NCBI GenBank assembly: GCA_046330075.1 | Contig: JAXLTL010000002.1 | Span: 310,001-374,000 of the forward strand | Source of the DNA: JAJTFW01 sp046330075 | GTDB taxonomy: Bacteria; Bacteroidota; Bacteroidia; AKYH767-A; OLB10 | Reading direction: 5' to 3' | DNA: 64,000 bases | Shown here: positions 9,701-16,862 of the stretch, piece after piece | Numbering within the stretch: the stretch's first letter is position 1 | Layout: each line of letters opens with the position of its first letter | Program-made: the position numbers and the translations under genes | Notes under the pieces: model-generated | What the model was told of the DNA's origin: nothing | Seen by the model: only the letters and a program-made list of their open reading frames with translations | Database searches by the model: none

Positions 9701-10611
9701 TTATTTTTTAAGAGGATACTGGGAGAAGTAACAGACATCGCCCCCGGAAAGGTACAAGAATCGATGCTGATCAATGCTGATCCCGTTCCGGTTAATTGGT
9801 TCGCATTAGCATTATCCTGCACCAATCCTTTAATTGTGATTCTTCCTGCTGTAATCCCTGTGGAACCTGTTTCAAGGTGGCCTTCTTCTACCAGATCAGC
9901 GGTTGTGGTTTGTGCGCAAAAGGTGATACTTCCGGTACTGTGTGTGCAGTTCAGATATACAGTATTGTTGAAAATGGCATGACTGCCCTGTGATACTTCA
10001 ATGGGGCCGGAGGAAGTGCAGATAAATTCAACGGTGCTGTTGAAGGCATCTGCATTGGTTTGCCCTAACCGTAAAGTGGAACTTCCGCTTTTTTTGATGG
10101 TGACCGGTGCATTGAACGTACACCCGCCTTCTCCCCAACCGTTGGAAGTGCCGTTGTGTTCGAAAGAACAGGTTCCGTCGAAAGTGCCGCCGCTGAATTT
10201 AATCTGCCCCGTGATGCAATCAATGGTACAGTCAGAATTGGTACCCTGAAAGTAGGCGTAGGTACCACGAATGATCAATGTTCCATTGCTGATGGAGCCA
10301 CCATTGAGGGAGGCTCTTGAAGAAATAGTAAGTTGACGTGTATTGAGATCAATTGCTCTTCCGGAAATCACCAATCTGTTGATCGATACATTGCTGTTCA
10401 GTTGCACCGTTTGGTTGCCGCTGCCATCGCTGATGTTTACTGTATCATTAGTGCTTGGTACACCCGACGGCGACCAGTTGCTGGAAGTAGTCCATGCGGA
10501 GCTGGTGTTGCCGGTCCAGGTATAATTACCGGCAAAGGAGGATGTGCTGTTCAGCACAAAGATCATGGCTATACAGATGGCCGCCACGAGCCTGTTGAAG
10601 GAGGTGTTCAT
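3727..10611 (-). CDS. Giant chimeric surface protein: glycosidase-like barrel, Ig/PKD-like modules, beta-helix, T9SS sorting domain
   Basis: The protein has 2294 residues with a signal peptide (~1-28). Residues ~29-470 are beta-rich repeats beginning NYTWTGNTSSAWTTSSNW. From ~620 to ~1080 lies a clan-A glycosidase-like domain: FFGYNGN, LRFPPGRHSNYVDW, then VRYVEFGNEFY with the candidate acid/base Glu765, and WVTEFNLDD with the candidate nucleophile Glu904, 139 residues later. Residues ~1137-1400 look like Ig/PKD-type modules. Residues ~1450-1950 carry Asn-rich 'NNT/NNNI' rungs typical of a right-handed beta-helix. A helical region (~2040-2210) precedes a type A sorting domain (SVHPNPATD ... 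LKPGLYFVTLHY). The barrel is closest in feel to GH30/39/51/79-like enzymes; the exact family is uncertain. The gene is followed by a coupled propeller gene and preceded by a small exported protein, so the three probably act together at the surface. Confidence 0.82.
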   Translation of the reverse strand: MNTSFNRLVAAICIAMIFVLNSTSSFAGNYTWTGNTSSAWTTSSNWSPSGVPSTNDTVNISDGSGNQTVQLNSNVSINRLVISGRAIDLNTRQLTISSRASLNGGSISNGTLIIRGTYAYFQGTNSDCTIDCITGQIKFSGGTFDGTCSFEHNGTSNGWGEGGCTFNAPVTIKKSGSSTLRLGQTNADAFNSTVEFICTSSGPIEVSQGSHAIFNNTVYLNCTHSTGSITFCAQTTTADLVEEGHLETGSTGITAGRITIKGLVQDNANANQLTGTGSALISIDSCTFPGAMSVTSPSILLKNNTFNGECTFIKTTASTNSYNYGGNVFNAAVTIENQDASRAFRFANDAGDHFNGEVIFTTGSNNIQVAYKGNSYFAGDITINNNKVVFNASSGKVILTGTQAQTIGGGAAYAISKLEINKDGGNVQLDRAMTIDSSITFVNGIISTDSVITLKAATTCNGASNQSFVDGPVKKIGNTAFVFPVGALYGFFPLSMSPPSNSTDAFQCEYINRNHGETSNSDSTIGYLSTCGYWLFNRITGSSNVKIRVYWDSLGCGVFDTTNLTIANWNGTLWKDLGKDSIFGNKFTGSILSKLNVQSFQKIVWAQLSSTTVITAQLSASTRTMQEDFFGYNGNNTTTCDDAGNPIQSWQILADVSSRILSRTSITHLRFPPGRHSNYVDWKTGYPIIEKDLPFGWKYLFNEFKLPMNRVGNEPAYVAQNLEFIAARPLITLNLMTSKFEYEAASLYRYNEVNLAVRYVEFGNEFYLGNEQYKEAFPSVDDYSIAAEGWAMALKSIPAPGMSNLKIACVGSKQSENGPGRQRLWLDKLLNNLPPNHHLDAITIHDYTFEGTTNCPGTSVPNAMQEQFLTIPFNERDELKTGAISTIQNYNLGHSHPFEIWVTEFNLDDGDDIRLGTWMHGLYNAAMSLTYLETDEIAKVTTHTMLSDAVFGNIFENSNAFDPVNCHGLLPTSYVTRQGEFTALGTSLDYVARAIQNATTAQQIEFPNAHLLVDANNIPTQHPALYGWLFNKPNGHQAILILNLCAFTQVIDLFTNVLNGQSNADFNSTLISANDLSYAILGDAQTVQPGIDDLNELRSESPNWLTLPGSIDAVDMPPFSLLYLESNAPYDISRLTDDEICTGSSTTLVVENNLTSIAPTCTDPNLSITGPIALNAQSNHLTYQVSATAAGIYTISPCSTCTPVTLTVHENISNLAITSSNYTINAQNQIIFCPAAGSADIQLSASCTSPNAGSLSWIWAPAVDSGLVSSACAQNTPFCNQINVHPEKSTTYTVYVTDQSCWQSTSVTVIVPVDHLSLGDDIRVCNGTDVDLVAEFTTAAGYSYTYDWSIDPGATGSTISIDHSLLSVGINNIVLTIAASGTSLPACTSAASIQIEVIDCCPITGTGIIGINPIAINDGGEHPVYYNHADNLANECYGKLNIDVTYTSAGAGDHLSARIECFPGAATILINGEFKVLANVLDPSNNLLVDGIDMEIVGCNVEFGPKALIEVSDRRTLTLNNCNISACGNEMWEGILLDRKAGRIPAHLVINNCILKDAVHAINITRNSEYAITNNTFEDNYIDIFIFKDPMLVNDVTQNNFLITGNIFTRSNSALLPPFYQQVKHSAFYLYDTERPRIGIIGTPADQNTIEKSIYGVFMVNSGAEIYNNNISNLTYSTSGKVNSTPGSAIYLKNDFQSSDRLLRVGAFQAGNTFTSCKNGVYGVGEADYLIQQNTFGINSTDEDDHEGKIETTCIRIENNKNNEIEIGAENEFNDFNRGISLYDLGEDVTLDIHGNNFFDAIWGRNISYYATAISLMNPLPVYYSTQPMFKDNIIGYNTNDIFHARIGISLYQASNIRVEGNRIRFHYDVDRFGSFCGIQAINSQDCRIIDNRFINTISGNQRNHLVTGIRIQESVTPRINCNIFDQMGFGLHAVGDNGAVILAQNEFTTYDQGISLGWGPSTPASIGQIQGSPTPSPDGTGYLNEWDGTSAFRVDGFTGLPISWYHNGLSDYSNLNAPVDNLNSTMFGLTPLENADEGAGCDPETWLWQRMSGYSSLAFDSLRLEGEYATQLLYSHQQSFYKFCLLDSARLEGTGTDTMYRHIYNQLDTTNIGVIQRIIKLAGHGNIAPAYELLETLQDTNYYESNLKTVLTIYLQRVLNDSILNAEDSSALSEIAYQHYLIAGEAVFLARAMLQLEIEDGPLGDARIKKPTQSVKQRILSVHPNPATDLLLLTYTDEDLVERILLTDPSGREILNTGYTKTFSLTSLKPGLYFVTLHYSDGENLLQKFIKLK

Positions 10612-10679
10612 GGGTAATGAAAGGTTAGGTTATTGAAATGAATATGAAAGGCGAAAAAAGTCCACCTGTAATTTTGAGT

Positions 10680-11084
10680 TTAATTGGACACAAAGGCATA
10701 CTCACTGCCCCAGCCGGCACCTACTCGTCGGAGCCGTACTTTGCCAAAGCGTAAATCGGTCTCGGCAAATGTGCCAACGTTGAGGTACAACTTCAGCCCT
10801 TCGCGGTTCCAGCTAAATCCGGATGGAAGTCCTGTGGTTACATCATAACCGAAAGTATAATTCACCAGGTTGGTACTATCCGCTTCACTACCCAGTTGAA
10901 TCTCCACGGCATCCAGATCATTTGTGTCCGGCAGGAGTACAAAAAATACTCCTTTCACCATTCCACCAGTATCCGGTGTCAGACTCACGGTAGCGTCTTC
11001 AGGGGTTTGCGCAGCTGCATAGATCGGCGCGAGCAGTATCAAAGAGAATAAAACACCTCTTAATTTCAAATTGAATTTTTTCAT
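10680..11084 (-). CDS. Small exported protein of unknown function
   Basis: This 134-residue protein has a clear signal peptide (MKKFNLKLRGVLFSLILLAPIYAAAQ) and a predicted all-beta mature part of about 108 residues rich in Thr, Gly and Asp (SLTPDTGGMVKGVFFVL, AVEIQLGSEADS). I do not recognise the family. It has no sorting domain and no lipobox, so it could stay in the periplasm or be exported another way. It lies 68 bases upstream of the giant gene on the same strand, with no terminator seen between, so co-transcription is plausible. Upstream (11085-11275) I see no gene. Confidence 0.7.
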   Translation of the reverse strand: MKKFNLKLRGVLFSLILLAPIYAAAQTPEDATVSLTPDTGGMVKGVFFVLLPDTNDLDAVEIQLGSEADSTNLVNYTFGYDVTTGLPSGFSWNREGLKLYLNVGTFAETDLRFGKVRLRRVGAGWGSEYAFVSN

Positions 11085-11275
11085 GGTATTAAAAAATTTG
11101 GTTCACCGAATGTAAACAGAAAATTGGTTTTTGCAAGGATTTTATTGTTAAATTTTGTTTAGGGGGTGTAAAGTAGGGTGGGTTTTAAAGGTTGATAGGT
11201 GGAGTTTACATAACCCATCATCCGCCGTAGGGCAGACCATCCGCGCACATCAGTGGCTAAGAAGGGAATCTGCAC

Positions 11276-12193
11276 TTATCTGAAAATATCTTCGTTCCGC
11301 AGCATACTCATGTAGTTGTAGTAGCGTTCGCGGTTGATGTCTCCACGCGCTACGGCTTCTTTTACGGCGCAGTCTTTTTCGTTGTCGTGCAGGCAGTTGT
11401 TGAACCGGCATTGCTGCATGCGTTCGCGGATTTCTACAAAGTAGTGGCCGATTTCTGCGGGCTTGAAGTCGATGTTGACGAATTCGCGGATGCCGGGGGT
11501 GTCGATGAGGTAGCCTCCGAAACTGAGTTGGTGCATCTCGGCAAACGTTGTGGTGTGCTTGCCTTTTAAATGCTGGCGGGAGATGTCGCCGGTTTTTAAG
11601 TTGAAGCCGGGTTCGAGGGCGTTGATGAGACTCGATTTACCTACGCCGGAGTGTCCGGCCAGCAGGTTGACTTTATCCTTGAAGATATCGCGCAGTCCGG
11701 CAATGCCTTGTCCTGTGTTTGCTGAAACTTTGAAACACCGGTAGCCCAGCGGTTCATAGATGGCAATGAATTCGTCCTGGATGGCTTCGAGGTCGCCGGT
11801 GAAGAGGTCGGATTTGTTGAAGAGGAGTCCGCAGGGTATCCGGAACGATTCAGCGGCGGCAATAAACCGGTCGATGAAGCCGGTGGAGGTTTTCGGGAAA
11901 GCAGGGGTGACCACCAGCCAGGCGATGTCGATGTTGGCGGCGAGGATCTGGGTTTGCTTGGAGAGCTTCACCGACTTCCGGATGATGTAGTTTTTCCGGT
12001 CGTCGATGTCGGTGATCACGCCGGTGCCGTCGTCCTGCAGCTCCCAGGTTACCACATCGCCTACAGCGATCGGGTTGGTGCTGTCGATGCCGCGCAGGCG
12101 CAGGGCTCCGCGTACCCGGCAGGAAACGGGCGCTTCCTGATCGCGTTCTACCTGCATCCAGCTGCCGGTCGATTTTAAAACCCTTCCTTTCAC
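11276..12193 (-). CDS. rsgA: Ribosome small subunit-dependent GTPase A
   Basis: RsgA/YjeQ is a circularly permuted GTPase that acts in late 30S subunit maturation. Visible are the N-terminal OB-fold, the permuted GTPase motifs NKSD (G4), then GHSGVGKSSLIN (P-loop) and DTPG (G3), and the C-terminal zinc-binding Cys/His cluster (CRFNNCLHDNEKDC). A longer frame could begin at a GTG at 12211, but the TATATTTG -7 box at 12198-12205 lies inside those first codons. I therefore place the start at the GTG at 12193 (305 residues, MKGRVLKSTGSW), which is also where homologues begin. Its promoter is back to back with that of gldA. Function is highly secure; the start is inferred. Confidence 0.93.
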   Translation of the reverse strand: MKGRVLKSTGSWMQVERDQEAPVSCRVRGALRLRGIDSTNPIAVGDVVTWELQDDGTGVITDIDDRKNYIIRKSVKLSKQTQILAANIDIAWLVVTPAFPKTSTGFIDRFIAAAESFRIPCGLLFNKSDLFTGDLEAIQDEFIAIYEPLGYRCFKVSANTGQGIAGLRDIFKDKVNLLAGHSGVGKSSLINALEPGFNLKTGDISRQHLKGKHTTTFAEMHQLSFGGYLIDTPGIREFVNIDFKPAEIGHYFVEIRERMQQCRFNNCLHDNEKDCAVKEAVARGDINRERYYNYMSMLRNEDIFR

Positions 12194-12197
12194 CGTG

Positions 12198-12205
12198 CAA
12201 ATATA
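12198..12205 (-). promoter_or_regulatory. -7 promoter box of rsgA
   Basis: The minus strand reads TATATTTG. It ends four bases before the GTG at 12193, so the transcript would be leaderless or nearly so. The box decides the start choice, because it rules out initiation at 12211. Confidence 0.55.
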
Positions 12206-12230
12206 GGCCACCCGACTCGTTTCATTCTAT

Positions 12231-12238
12231 TACCTTTG
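12231..12238 (+). promoter_or_regulatory. -7 promoter box of gldA
   Basis: TACCTTTG matches TAnnTTTG and lies six bases before the ATG at 12245. The apparent upstream ATG at 12236 overlaps the box and is unlikely to be used. Confidence 0.5.
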
Positions 12239-12244
12239 CAACGC

Positions 12245-13159
12245 ATGTCAATCCAGGTTCAGTCCATCACCAAGCTCTATGGTCCGCAGAAGGCCCTTGA
12301 TGATGTTACGTTTACGGTAGATCCCGGACAGGTTGTTGGCTTTTTGGGACCCAACGGCGCGGGGAAATCCACCATGATGAAAATTATCTCCTGCTTCATT
12401 CCCCAAACTTCCGGTTCGGTTTCGGTAGATGGGTTTGATGTCCGTGAGCAGCCGATTGAAGTCCGCCGGCGGGTAGGGTATCTGCCGGAACACAATCCCC
12501 TGTATCTCGATATGTACGTGAAGGAGTTTCTGCGCTATGTGGGAGGTATCCAGCTGGGACTCAAGGACGCCACCAGGCGGGTGGATAAGATGATTGAAAT
12601 GACCGGACTGGGACCCGAGCAGCACAAGAAAATCGGCGCATTGTCAAAGGGTTACCGTCAGCGGGTAGGACTGGCACAAAGCATGATTCACGATCCGGGG
12701 GTGTTGATCCTGGATGAGCCTACTACCGGACTGGACCCCAATCAACTGGTTGAAATAAGGCAGCTTATACGTAACATTGGCCGCGAAAAAACCGTAATAC
12801 TGTCAACCCATATCATGCAGGAAGTAGAAGCGATCTGCAGCCGCGTGATAATTATTAACAAAGGAAAGATTGTCGCCAATGAAGCCACAGGGGTTTTAAG
12901 GCAGCAATCCACCGATGGAAATGCAGTGCTGGTAGAGTTCGACAAGGACGTGGCAGAGGATGCGCTCAACCGCATTCCGGGTGTCGAAAAAGCGAAGCGT
13001 ACACAGGGAAACACCTGGCTCATTGAAGGCAGGGAAGGGAAAGATATCCGGCAGGAGTTGTTTCGTTTTGCAGTGGACAAGGGACTTACCGTGATTACGC
13101 TGCAGAAGCAGGAGTCGAATCTCGAGTCAGTTTTCAGACAATTAACCGTTAATAAATAA
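12245..13159 (+). CDS. gldA: Gliding-associated ABC transporter ATP-binding protein GldA
   Basis: This is a 304-residue ABC ATPase. It has Walker A (GPNGAGKST, ~residue 36), the signature region ALSKGYRQRVGLAQ, Walker B (VLILDEPTTGLDP) and the switch His (LSTHIMQE). The overall sequence and the C-terminal ~80-residue extension match GldA, which with membrane partners GldF and GldG forms a transporter required for gliding in Flavobacterium. GldF and GldG are not in this window, so the assignment rests on sequence resemblance alone; a generic ABC-2 type exporter ATPase is the alternative. The start at 12245 (MSIQVQSITK) is preferred over 12236 because of the promoter box. Confidence 0.82.
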   Translation: MSIQVQSITKLYGPQKALDDVTFTVDPGQVVGFLGPNGAGKSTMMKIISCFIPQTSGSVSVDGFDVREQPIEVRRRVGYLPEHNPLYLDMYVKEFLRYVGGIQLGLKDATRRVDKMIEMTGLGPEQHKKIGALSKGYRQRVGLAQSMIHDPGVLILDEPTTGLDPNQLVEIRQLIRNIGREKTVILSTHIMQEVEAICSRVIIINKGKIVANEATGVLRQQSTDGNAVLVEFDKDVAEDALNRIPGVEKAKRTQGNTWLIEGREGKDIRQELFRFAVDKGLTVITLQKQESNLESVFRQLTVNK

Positions 13160-13185
13160 TCTCTCCCCATAAGTACGCCAATTTC

Positions 13186-13193
13186 TATATTTG
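13186..13193 (+). promoter_or_regulatory. -7 promoter box of metK
   Basis: TATATTTG, a perfect TAnnTTTG match, lies 36 bases before the metK ATG in the short gap after gldA. There is no room for a SAM riboswitch between this box and the start. Confidence 0.55.
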
Positions 13194-13229
13194 GCGCTTC
13201 GAAAAAAGAAATAACTCAATCCCCATAAA

Positions 13230-14618
13230 ATGTCTTATCTCTTCACTTCTGAATCAGTTTCTGAAGGTCATCCTGATAAGGTGGCTGATCAGATTTCCGA
13301 TGCTCTCATCGATTATTTTCTGGCCTACGACCCTTCGTCAAAAGTGGCATGCGAAACGCTGGTTACTACCGGTCAGGTAGTATTGGCCGGCGAAGTTAAA
13401 TCGCAGGCATACCTCGACGTGCAGGATATCGCACGCGAAGTGGTGCGCGATATCGGCTACACCAAAAGCGAATACATGTTCGAGGCGAACTCCTGCGGTA
13501 TTCTCTCTGCCATTCACGAACAGTCGCCCGATATCAATCAGGGTGTTGAGCGTAAGAAACCCGAAGAACAGGGTGCCGGCGATCAGGGTATGATGTTCGG
13601 TTATGCCAGCCGTGAGACCGATAACTACATGCCGCTTCCGCTGGAACTGGCGCATCTGCTCCTCCGCGAGCTGGCAGCACTCCGTCGCGAAAACAAAGCG
13701 ATGAAGTACCTGCGTCCGGATGCAAAAAGCCAGGTGACCATCGAATACAGCGATGATCATCAACCGATCCGCATCGATACCATCGTTATTTCCACACAGC
13801 ACGATGATTTCGCTGCCGAGAAGAAAATGCTCGATCAGATCACGAAGGATGTGAAGGCAATTCTCATCCCGCGGATCATGAAGAAACTGCCGAAGCGTGT
13901 GCAGGCCCTCTTCAACGATAAAATCAAATATCATATCAACCCGACCGGTAAGTTTGTGATCGGCGGACCTCACGGCGATACCGGTCTTACCGGACGTAAA
14001 ATCATCGTGGATACCTACGGTGGCAAAGGCGCGCACGGTGGTGGTGCCTTCTCCGGTAAAGATCCTTCCAAAGTGGATCGTTCTGCAGCCTATGCGGCCC
14101 GTCACGTTGCCAAGCACCTCGTTGCTGCCGGTGTATGCGACGAAGCACTTGTGCAGGTGGCGTATGCCATCGGTGTGGCGAAGCCGGTTGGTTTATATGT
14201 GAATACCTACGGTACTGCGAAAGTGCCGATGACCGACGGACAAATCGCATCGATCCTGAGCAAAATGCAGGAGTTCGATATGCGTCCGTACTTCATCGAG
14301 AAACGCTTTGCACTGCGTACGCCGATCTACCGCGAAACGGCTGCATACGGACATATGGGCCGTGAGTCGAAGGAAGTAGTAAAGGTGTTCAACAAAGGCA
14401 AGAAAACCGAGAAGAAAGTGAAAGTGGTACTCTTCCCATGGGAACGTCTCAATGCGGTAGATGCCACCAAGAAAGCTTTCGGACTCACCGGAGTGGCTGC
14501 AGGTAAATCTGCAAAGACAGCTAAACCGGCAGTGAAAGTGGTTGCGAAACCGGCTTCAAATGGTAAGTCAACCGTGAAGAAAGCGAAGGAAACCAAGCAG
14601 CTTACTTTGCTGGCCTGA
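13230..14618 (+). CDS. metK: S-adenosylmethionine synthase with Lys/Ala-rich tail
   Basis: MetK makes S-adenosylmethionine from methionine and ATP. The sequence shows the N-terminal SEGHPDKVADQISDALID motif, the phosphate-binding GGPHGDTGLTGRK motif and the GGGAFSGKDPSKVDRSAAY loop, all intact. At 462 residues it is longer than the usual ~385-430. The excess lies at the C-terminus: from about residue 420 the chain becomes a low-complexity Lys/Ala/Val tail (KSAKTAKPAVKVVAKPAS ... KKAKETKQLTLLA). It has its own promoter and a strong terminator, so it is monocistronic. Confidence 0.96.
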   Translation: MSYLFTSESVSEGHPDKVADQISDALIDYFLAYDPSSKVACETLVTTGQVVLAGEVKSQAYLDVQDIAREVVRDIGYTKSEYMFEANSCGILSAIHEQSPDINQGVERKKPEEQGAGDQGMMFGYASRETDNYMPLPLELAHLLLRELAALRRENKAMKYLRPDAKSQVTIEYSDDHQPIRIDTIVISTQHDDFAAEKKMLDQITKDVKAILIPRIMKKLPKRVQALFNDKIKYHINPTGKFVIGGPHGDTGLTGRKIIVDTYGGKGAHGGGAFSGKDPSKVDRSAAYAARHVAKHLVAAGVCDEALVQVAYAIGVAKPVGLYVNTYGTAKVPMTDGQIASILSKMQEFDMRPYFIEKRFALRTPIYRETAAYGHMGRESKEVVKVFNKGKKTEKKVKVVLFPWERLNAVDATKKAFGLTGVAAGKSAKTAKPAVKVVAKPASNGKSTVKKAKETKQLTLLA

Positions 14619-14640
14619 TCCTGATACATACACAATAATT

Positions 14641-14676
14641 AAAAAGGCTGCTTTCAATGAAAGCGGCCTTTTTATT
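14641..14676 (+). terminator. Intrinsic terminator after metK
   Basis: AAAAAGGCTGCTTTC-aat-GAAAGCGGCCTTTTT forms a long stem with one mismatch, followed by a T-rich tract. It lies 22 bases after the metK stop. Confidence 0.8.
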
Positions 14677-14803
14677 TGGCAAGCTCCTTCTTACTTTATT
14701 TTATAGGTCATTGCGAATGACCTTTATCATATGCCATAAAAGTTACAGAATCAAAGGCGGAAAAAGGCGAAATTTGCATCCTCAAATTCTCAAAAAAATA
14801 ATC

Positions 14804-15358
14804 ATGTCAAACAGAATGTTAAGCGTAGGGTCAGTGTTCCCGGAGTTTAATAAGAAAGCCGTTGTTTCCATCGAAAAAGGAAACGAGTTCTATGAAGTAA
14901 CTTCCGAAGATCACAAGAAATCCGGTAAATGGATGGTGATGTTCTGGTGGCCGAAAGATTTCACGTTTGTGTGTCCGACCGAAATCGCCGAATTCAATAA
15001 AAACTTCCAGGAATTTGCTGATCGTGATGCGATGCTGATCGGTGCGAGTACTGACAGTGAGTATGTACACCTGGCCTGGAGAAAAGATCATGCTGACCTG
15101 AAAGGATTGAAATTCCCGATGCTGGCAGATACTTCCAAGTCACTGGCTGAAGAACTCGGAATTCTGGGCGGCGCCGACCGCGTAGCCTATCGTGTAACCT
15201 ACATCGTGGATCCGCAGGGCATCATCCGCTGGACCTGCATCAATGATCTCTCGGTAGGCCGTAATGTAGCTGAAGTATTGCGTGTACTGGATGCACTGCA
15301 AACCGACGAACTTTGTCCGTGCAACTGGGTGAAGGGACAGGAAACTTTACACGTTTAA
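14804..15358 (+). CDS. Peroxiredoxin, AhpC/TSA type
   Basis: This 184-residue thiol peroxidase reduces hydrogen peroxide and alkyl hydroperoxides. The peroxidatic Cys57 sits in FTFVCPTE, and two cysteines near the end (Cys171 and Cys173 in ELCPCNW) can resolve the disulfide. The frame is open back to 14657, but those codons overlap the metK terminator and are not peroxiredoxin-like. ATG 14804 (MSNRMLSVGSVFPEF) gives the normal family length. An AhpD-like gene starts three bases after the stop, so the two form an operon in which AhpD probably supplies reducing power. A weak -7-like element (GAAATTTG) lies near 14769. Confidence 0.92.
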   Translation: MSNRMLSVGSVFPEFNKKAVVSIEKGNEFYEVTSEDHKKSGKWMVMFWWPKDFTFVCPTEIAEFNKNFQEFADRDAMLIGASTDSEYVHLAWRKDHADLKGLKFPMLADTSKSLAEELGILGGADRVAYRVTYIVDPQGIIRWTCINDLSVGRNVAEVLRVLDALQTDELCPCNWVKGQETLHV

Positions 15359-15361
15359 ACG

Positions 15362-15949
15362 ATGTCGGAAACGATCACCCATGAAACCGTGCTGAGTCTT
15401 GCGGCTTCGCTGAACGCGGATCCGGAAAAACTCGGTGAAGGCGTAAAGCTGCTGGCCGCGACCGATCATAAATACCTCCGTGATTTCAAAATCAATGTGA
15501 CCAATGCGTTGAAGTTTGCAACGCTGTCGCAGAAGGAGAGCTATCTCCTGGCGCTGGCGGCGGCGGTGAATGATCAGCAACCGTATTTCAAAGAAGTGTT
15601 CGGATCACTCGCGAAAGAAGCGGGAGCCACTGAGGGTGAGATTGCCGAAACGTATGCCTGTGTATCCTTGCTCAGCGTAAACAATGTGTATTATCGCTTT
15701 AAGCATTTCGTTAAGAAAGAAGTGTATCAGAACATGCCGGCCGGAATACGGATGAGCATCATGATGACACCGGCGATGGGGAAAGAGTTCTTCGAGCTGA
15801 TGAGTCTGGCAGTATCGGCGCTCAATGGTTGCGAGATGTGTGTAGCTTCGCACGAAGAGTCGCTCATGAAAATGGGCACTGAGCCTCAGCGCGTATTTGA
15901 TGCGGTGAGAGTCGTGGCGATGATGCGCGGCATGTACCAGCTCAGCTGA
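15362..15949 (+). CDS. Alkyl hydroperoxide reductase AhpD-like (carboxymuconolactone decarboxylase family)
   Basis: This 195-residue all-helical protein of the AhpD/CMD family carries the redox and proton-relay motif Cys157-x2-Cys160-x3-His164 (NGCEMCVASHEES). In mycobacteria AhpD is the disulfide reductant for AhpC, charged by lipoamide. Its position three bases behind the peroxiredoxin gene supports the same role. The family name is historical; no decarboxylase activity is implied. A bidirectional terminator follows. Confidence 0.88.
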   Translation: MSETITHETVLSLAASLNADPEKLGEGVKLLAATDHKYLRDFKINVTNALKFATLSQKESYLLALAAAVNDQQPYFKEVFGSLAKEAGATEGEIAETYACVSLLSVNNVYYRFKHFVKKEVYQNMPAGIRMSIMMTPAMGKEFFELMSLAVSALNGCEMCVASHEESLMKMGTEPQRVFDAVRVVAMMRGMYQLS

Positions 15950-15970
15950 AGGAGAAATTGTAGGACAGAA

Positions 15971-16005
15971 AAAGAAAGGCTGCATTTTCGCAGCCTTTCT
16001 TTTTT
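15971..16005. terminator. Bidirectional terminator between ahpD-like and DUF2461 genes
   Basis: AAAGAAAGGCTGC-attttc-GCAGCCTTTCTTTTTT. The symmetric stem has an A-run on one side and a T-run on the other, so it can end the two convergent transcripts. Confidence 0.8.
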
Positions 16006-16006
16006 A

Positions 16007-16675
16007 TCAGTCGTTGACGCGGTTCAGAAAATCCAATAACGGCAACAGTGCCTTGTACGAAGCCACGCAGGATTTGATGAGATCCTTCGATTTTAACTGT
16101 GTCAACGTAAGCGGTTCGGTAGCGATGAAGCTGGTGTATTTCAGAAACTCAGCAGCAGGGTGCTCCGGGTCGATGCCTTTCGGGACGCGTGTAAGTGTGT
16201 GTTCAGATTCAAGTGCTCCAAAATGCTTTTTAAAGTTTTTGTCTTTCACGATGTTGAAAAACTCTTCGTGGTTGTATTCAATTTCCTGACGGATTTTCTT
16301 CAGCAGCGGAGCTTCCGGCATGTAATACCCTCCGCCGATAAACGATCCCCATCCGCCTTCGGGTTCCACATGCATGTAGAAGCCGGCCTTCACCGATTTC
16401 TTACCGCCAATTTTCAGGGAAGCGCCGAAGTTGGATTTATAAGGTTCCTTGTTTTTGCTGAATCTAACGTCTCTGTATATCCGAAAAACACAATCTTTCG
16501 GAGTGATGCCGGCCAGGCGTTTGTCGGTCTTTACCAGTTCAGCAATCAGGCGGGTGAGAAAATCTTCGAAATCCTTTTTTGCTGTTTCGTAGGTATCCCG
16601 GTTGGCTTCAAACCACTCACGGTTATTGTTTTTACTCAGGTCTTTCAGGAACTTTAAGGTATGTTGCTGGAGCAT
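16007..16675 (-). CDS. DUF2461 (TIGR02453) family protein
   Basis: This 222-residue cytoplasmic protein matches the DUF2461 family throughout. The N-terminus has LKFLKDLSKNNNREWFEANR, and the middle has the conserved FRIYRDVRFSKNKEPYKSN and GGGYYMPEAPLLKKIRQEI blocks. The family is widespread in Bacteroidota and Actinobacteria and has no established biochemical role that I know of. It stands alone between a convergent terminator and a divergent gene. Confidence 0.85.
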   Translation of the reverse strand: MLQQHTLKFLKDLSKNNNREWFEANRDTYETAKKDFEDFLTRLIAELVKTDKRLAGITPKDCVFRIYRDVRFSKNKEPYKSNFGASLKIGGKKSVKAGFYMHVEPEGGWGSFIGGGYYMPEAPLLKKIRQEIEYNHEEFFNIVKDKNFKKHFGALESEHTLTRVPKGIDPEHPAAEFLKYTSFIATEPLTLTQLKSKDLIKSCVASYKALLPLLDFLNRVND

Positions 16676-16862
16676 ATTGGGGTTTTGAACAAGTTGGGTG
16701 TAAATATAAGTAATTGTTTGTTAGTGATTTAATAAAAAAATAGGGCAAGGTATTTGTGAATGAAGGAACTTTCTTCTTTACATTTGTCTCAACCATAAGG
16801 CCTGTGTACATCAACCGATTAACCTGAATAAAACCAACCCCATTTCACTTGCTAACCAACAA

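Noticed and set aside
13160..13229. Possible SAM riboswitch before metK
   Set aside because: Only 70 bases separate the genes and the -7 box lies 36 bases before the ATG, leaving no room for the aptamer.
13338..14117. 259-codon minus-strand frame opposite metK
   Set aside because: No family resemblance, and the plus strand has a highly conserved MetK. It is a shadow due to codon bias.
16632..16814. 60-codon minus-strand frame upstream of the DUF2461 gene
   Set aside because: It overlaps the start of DUF2461, has no recognisable features and no promoter.
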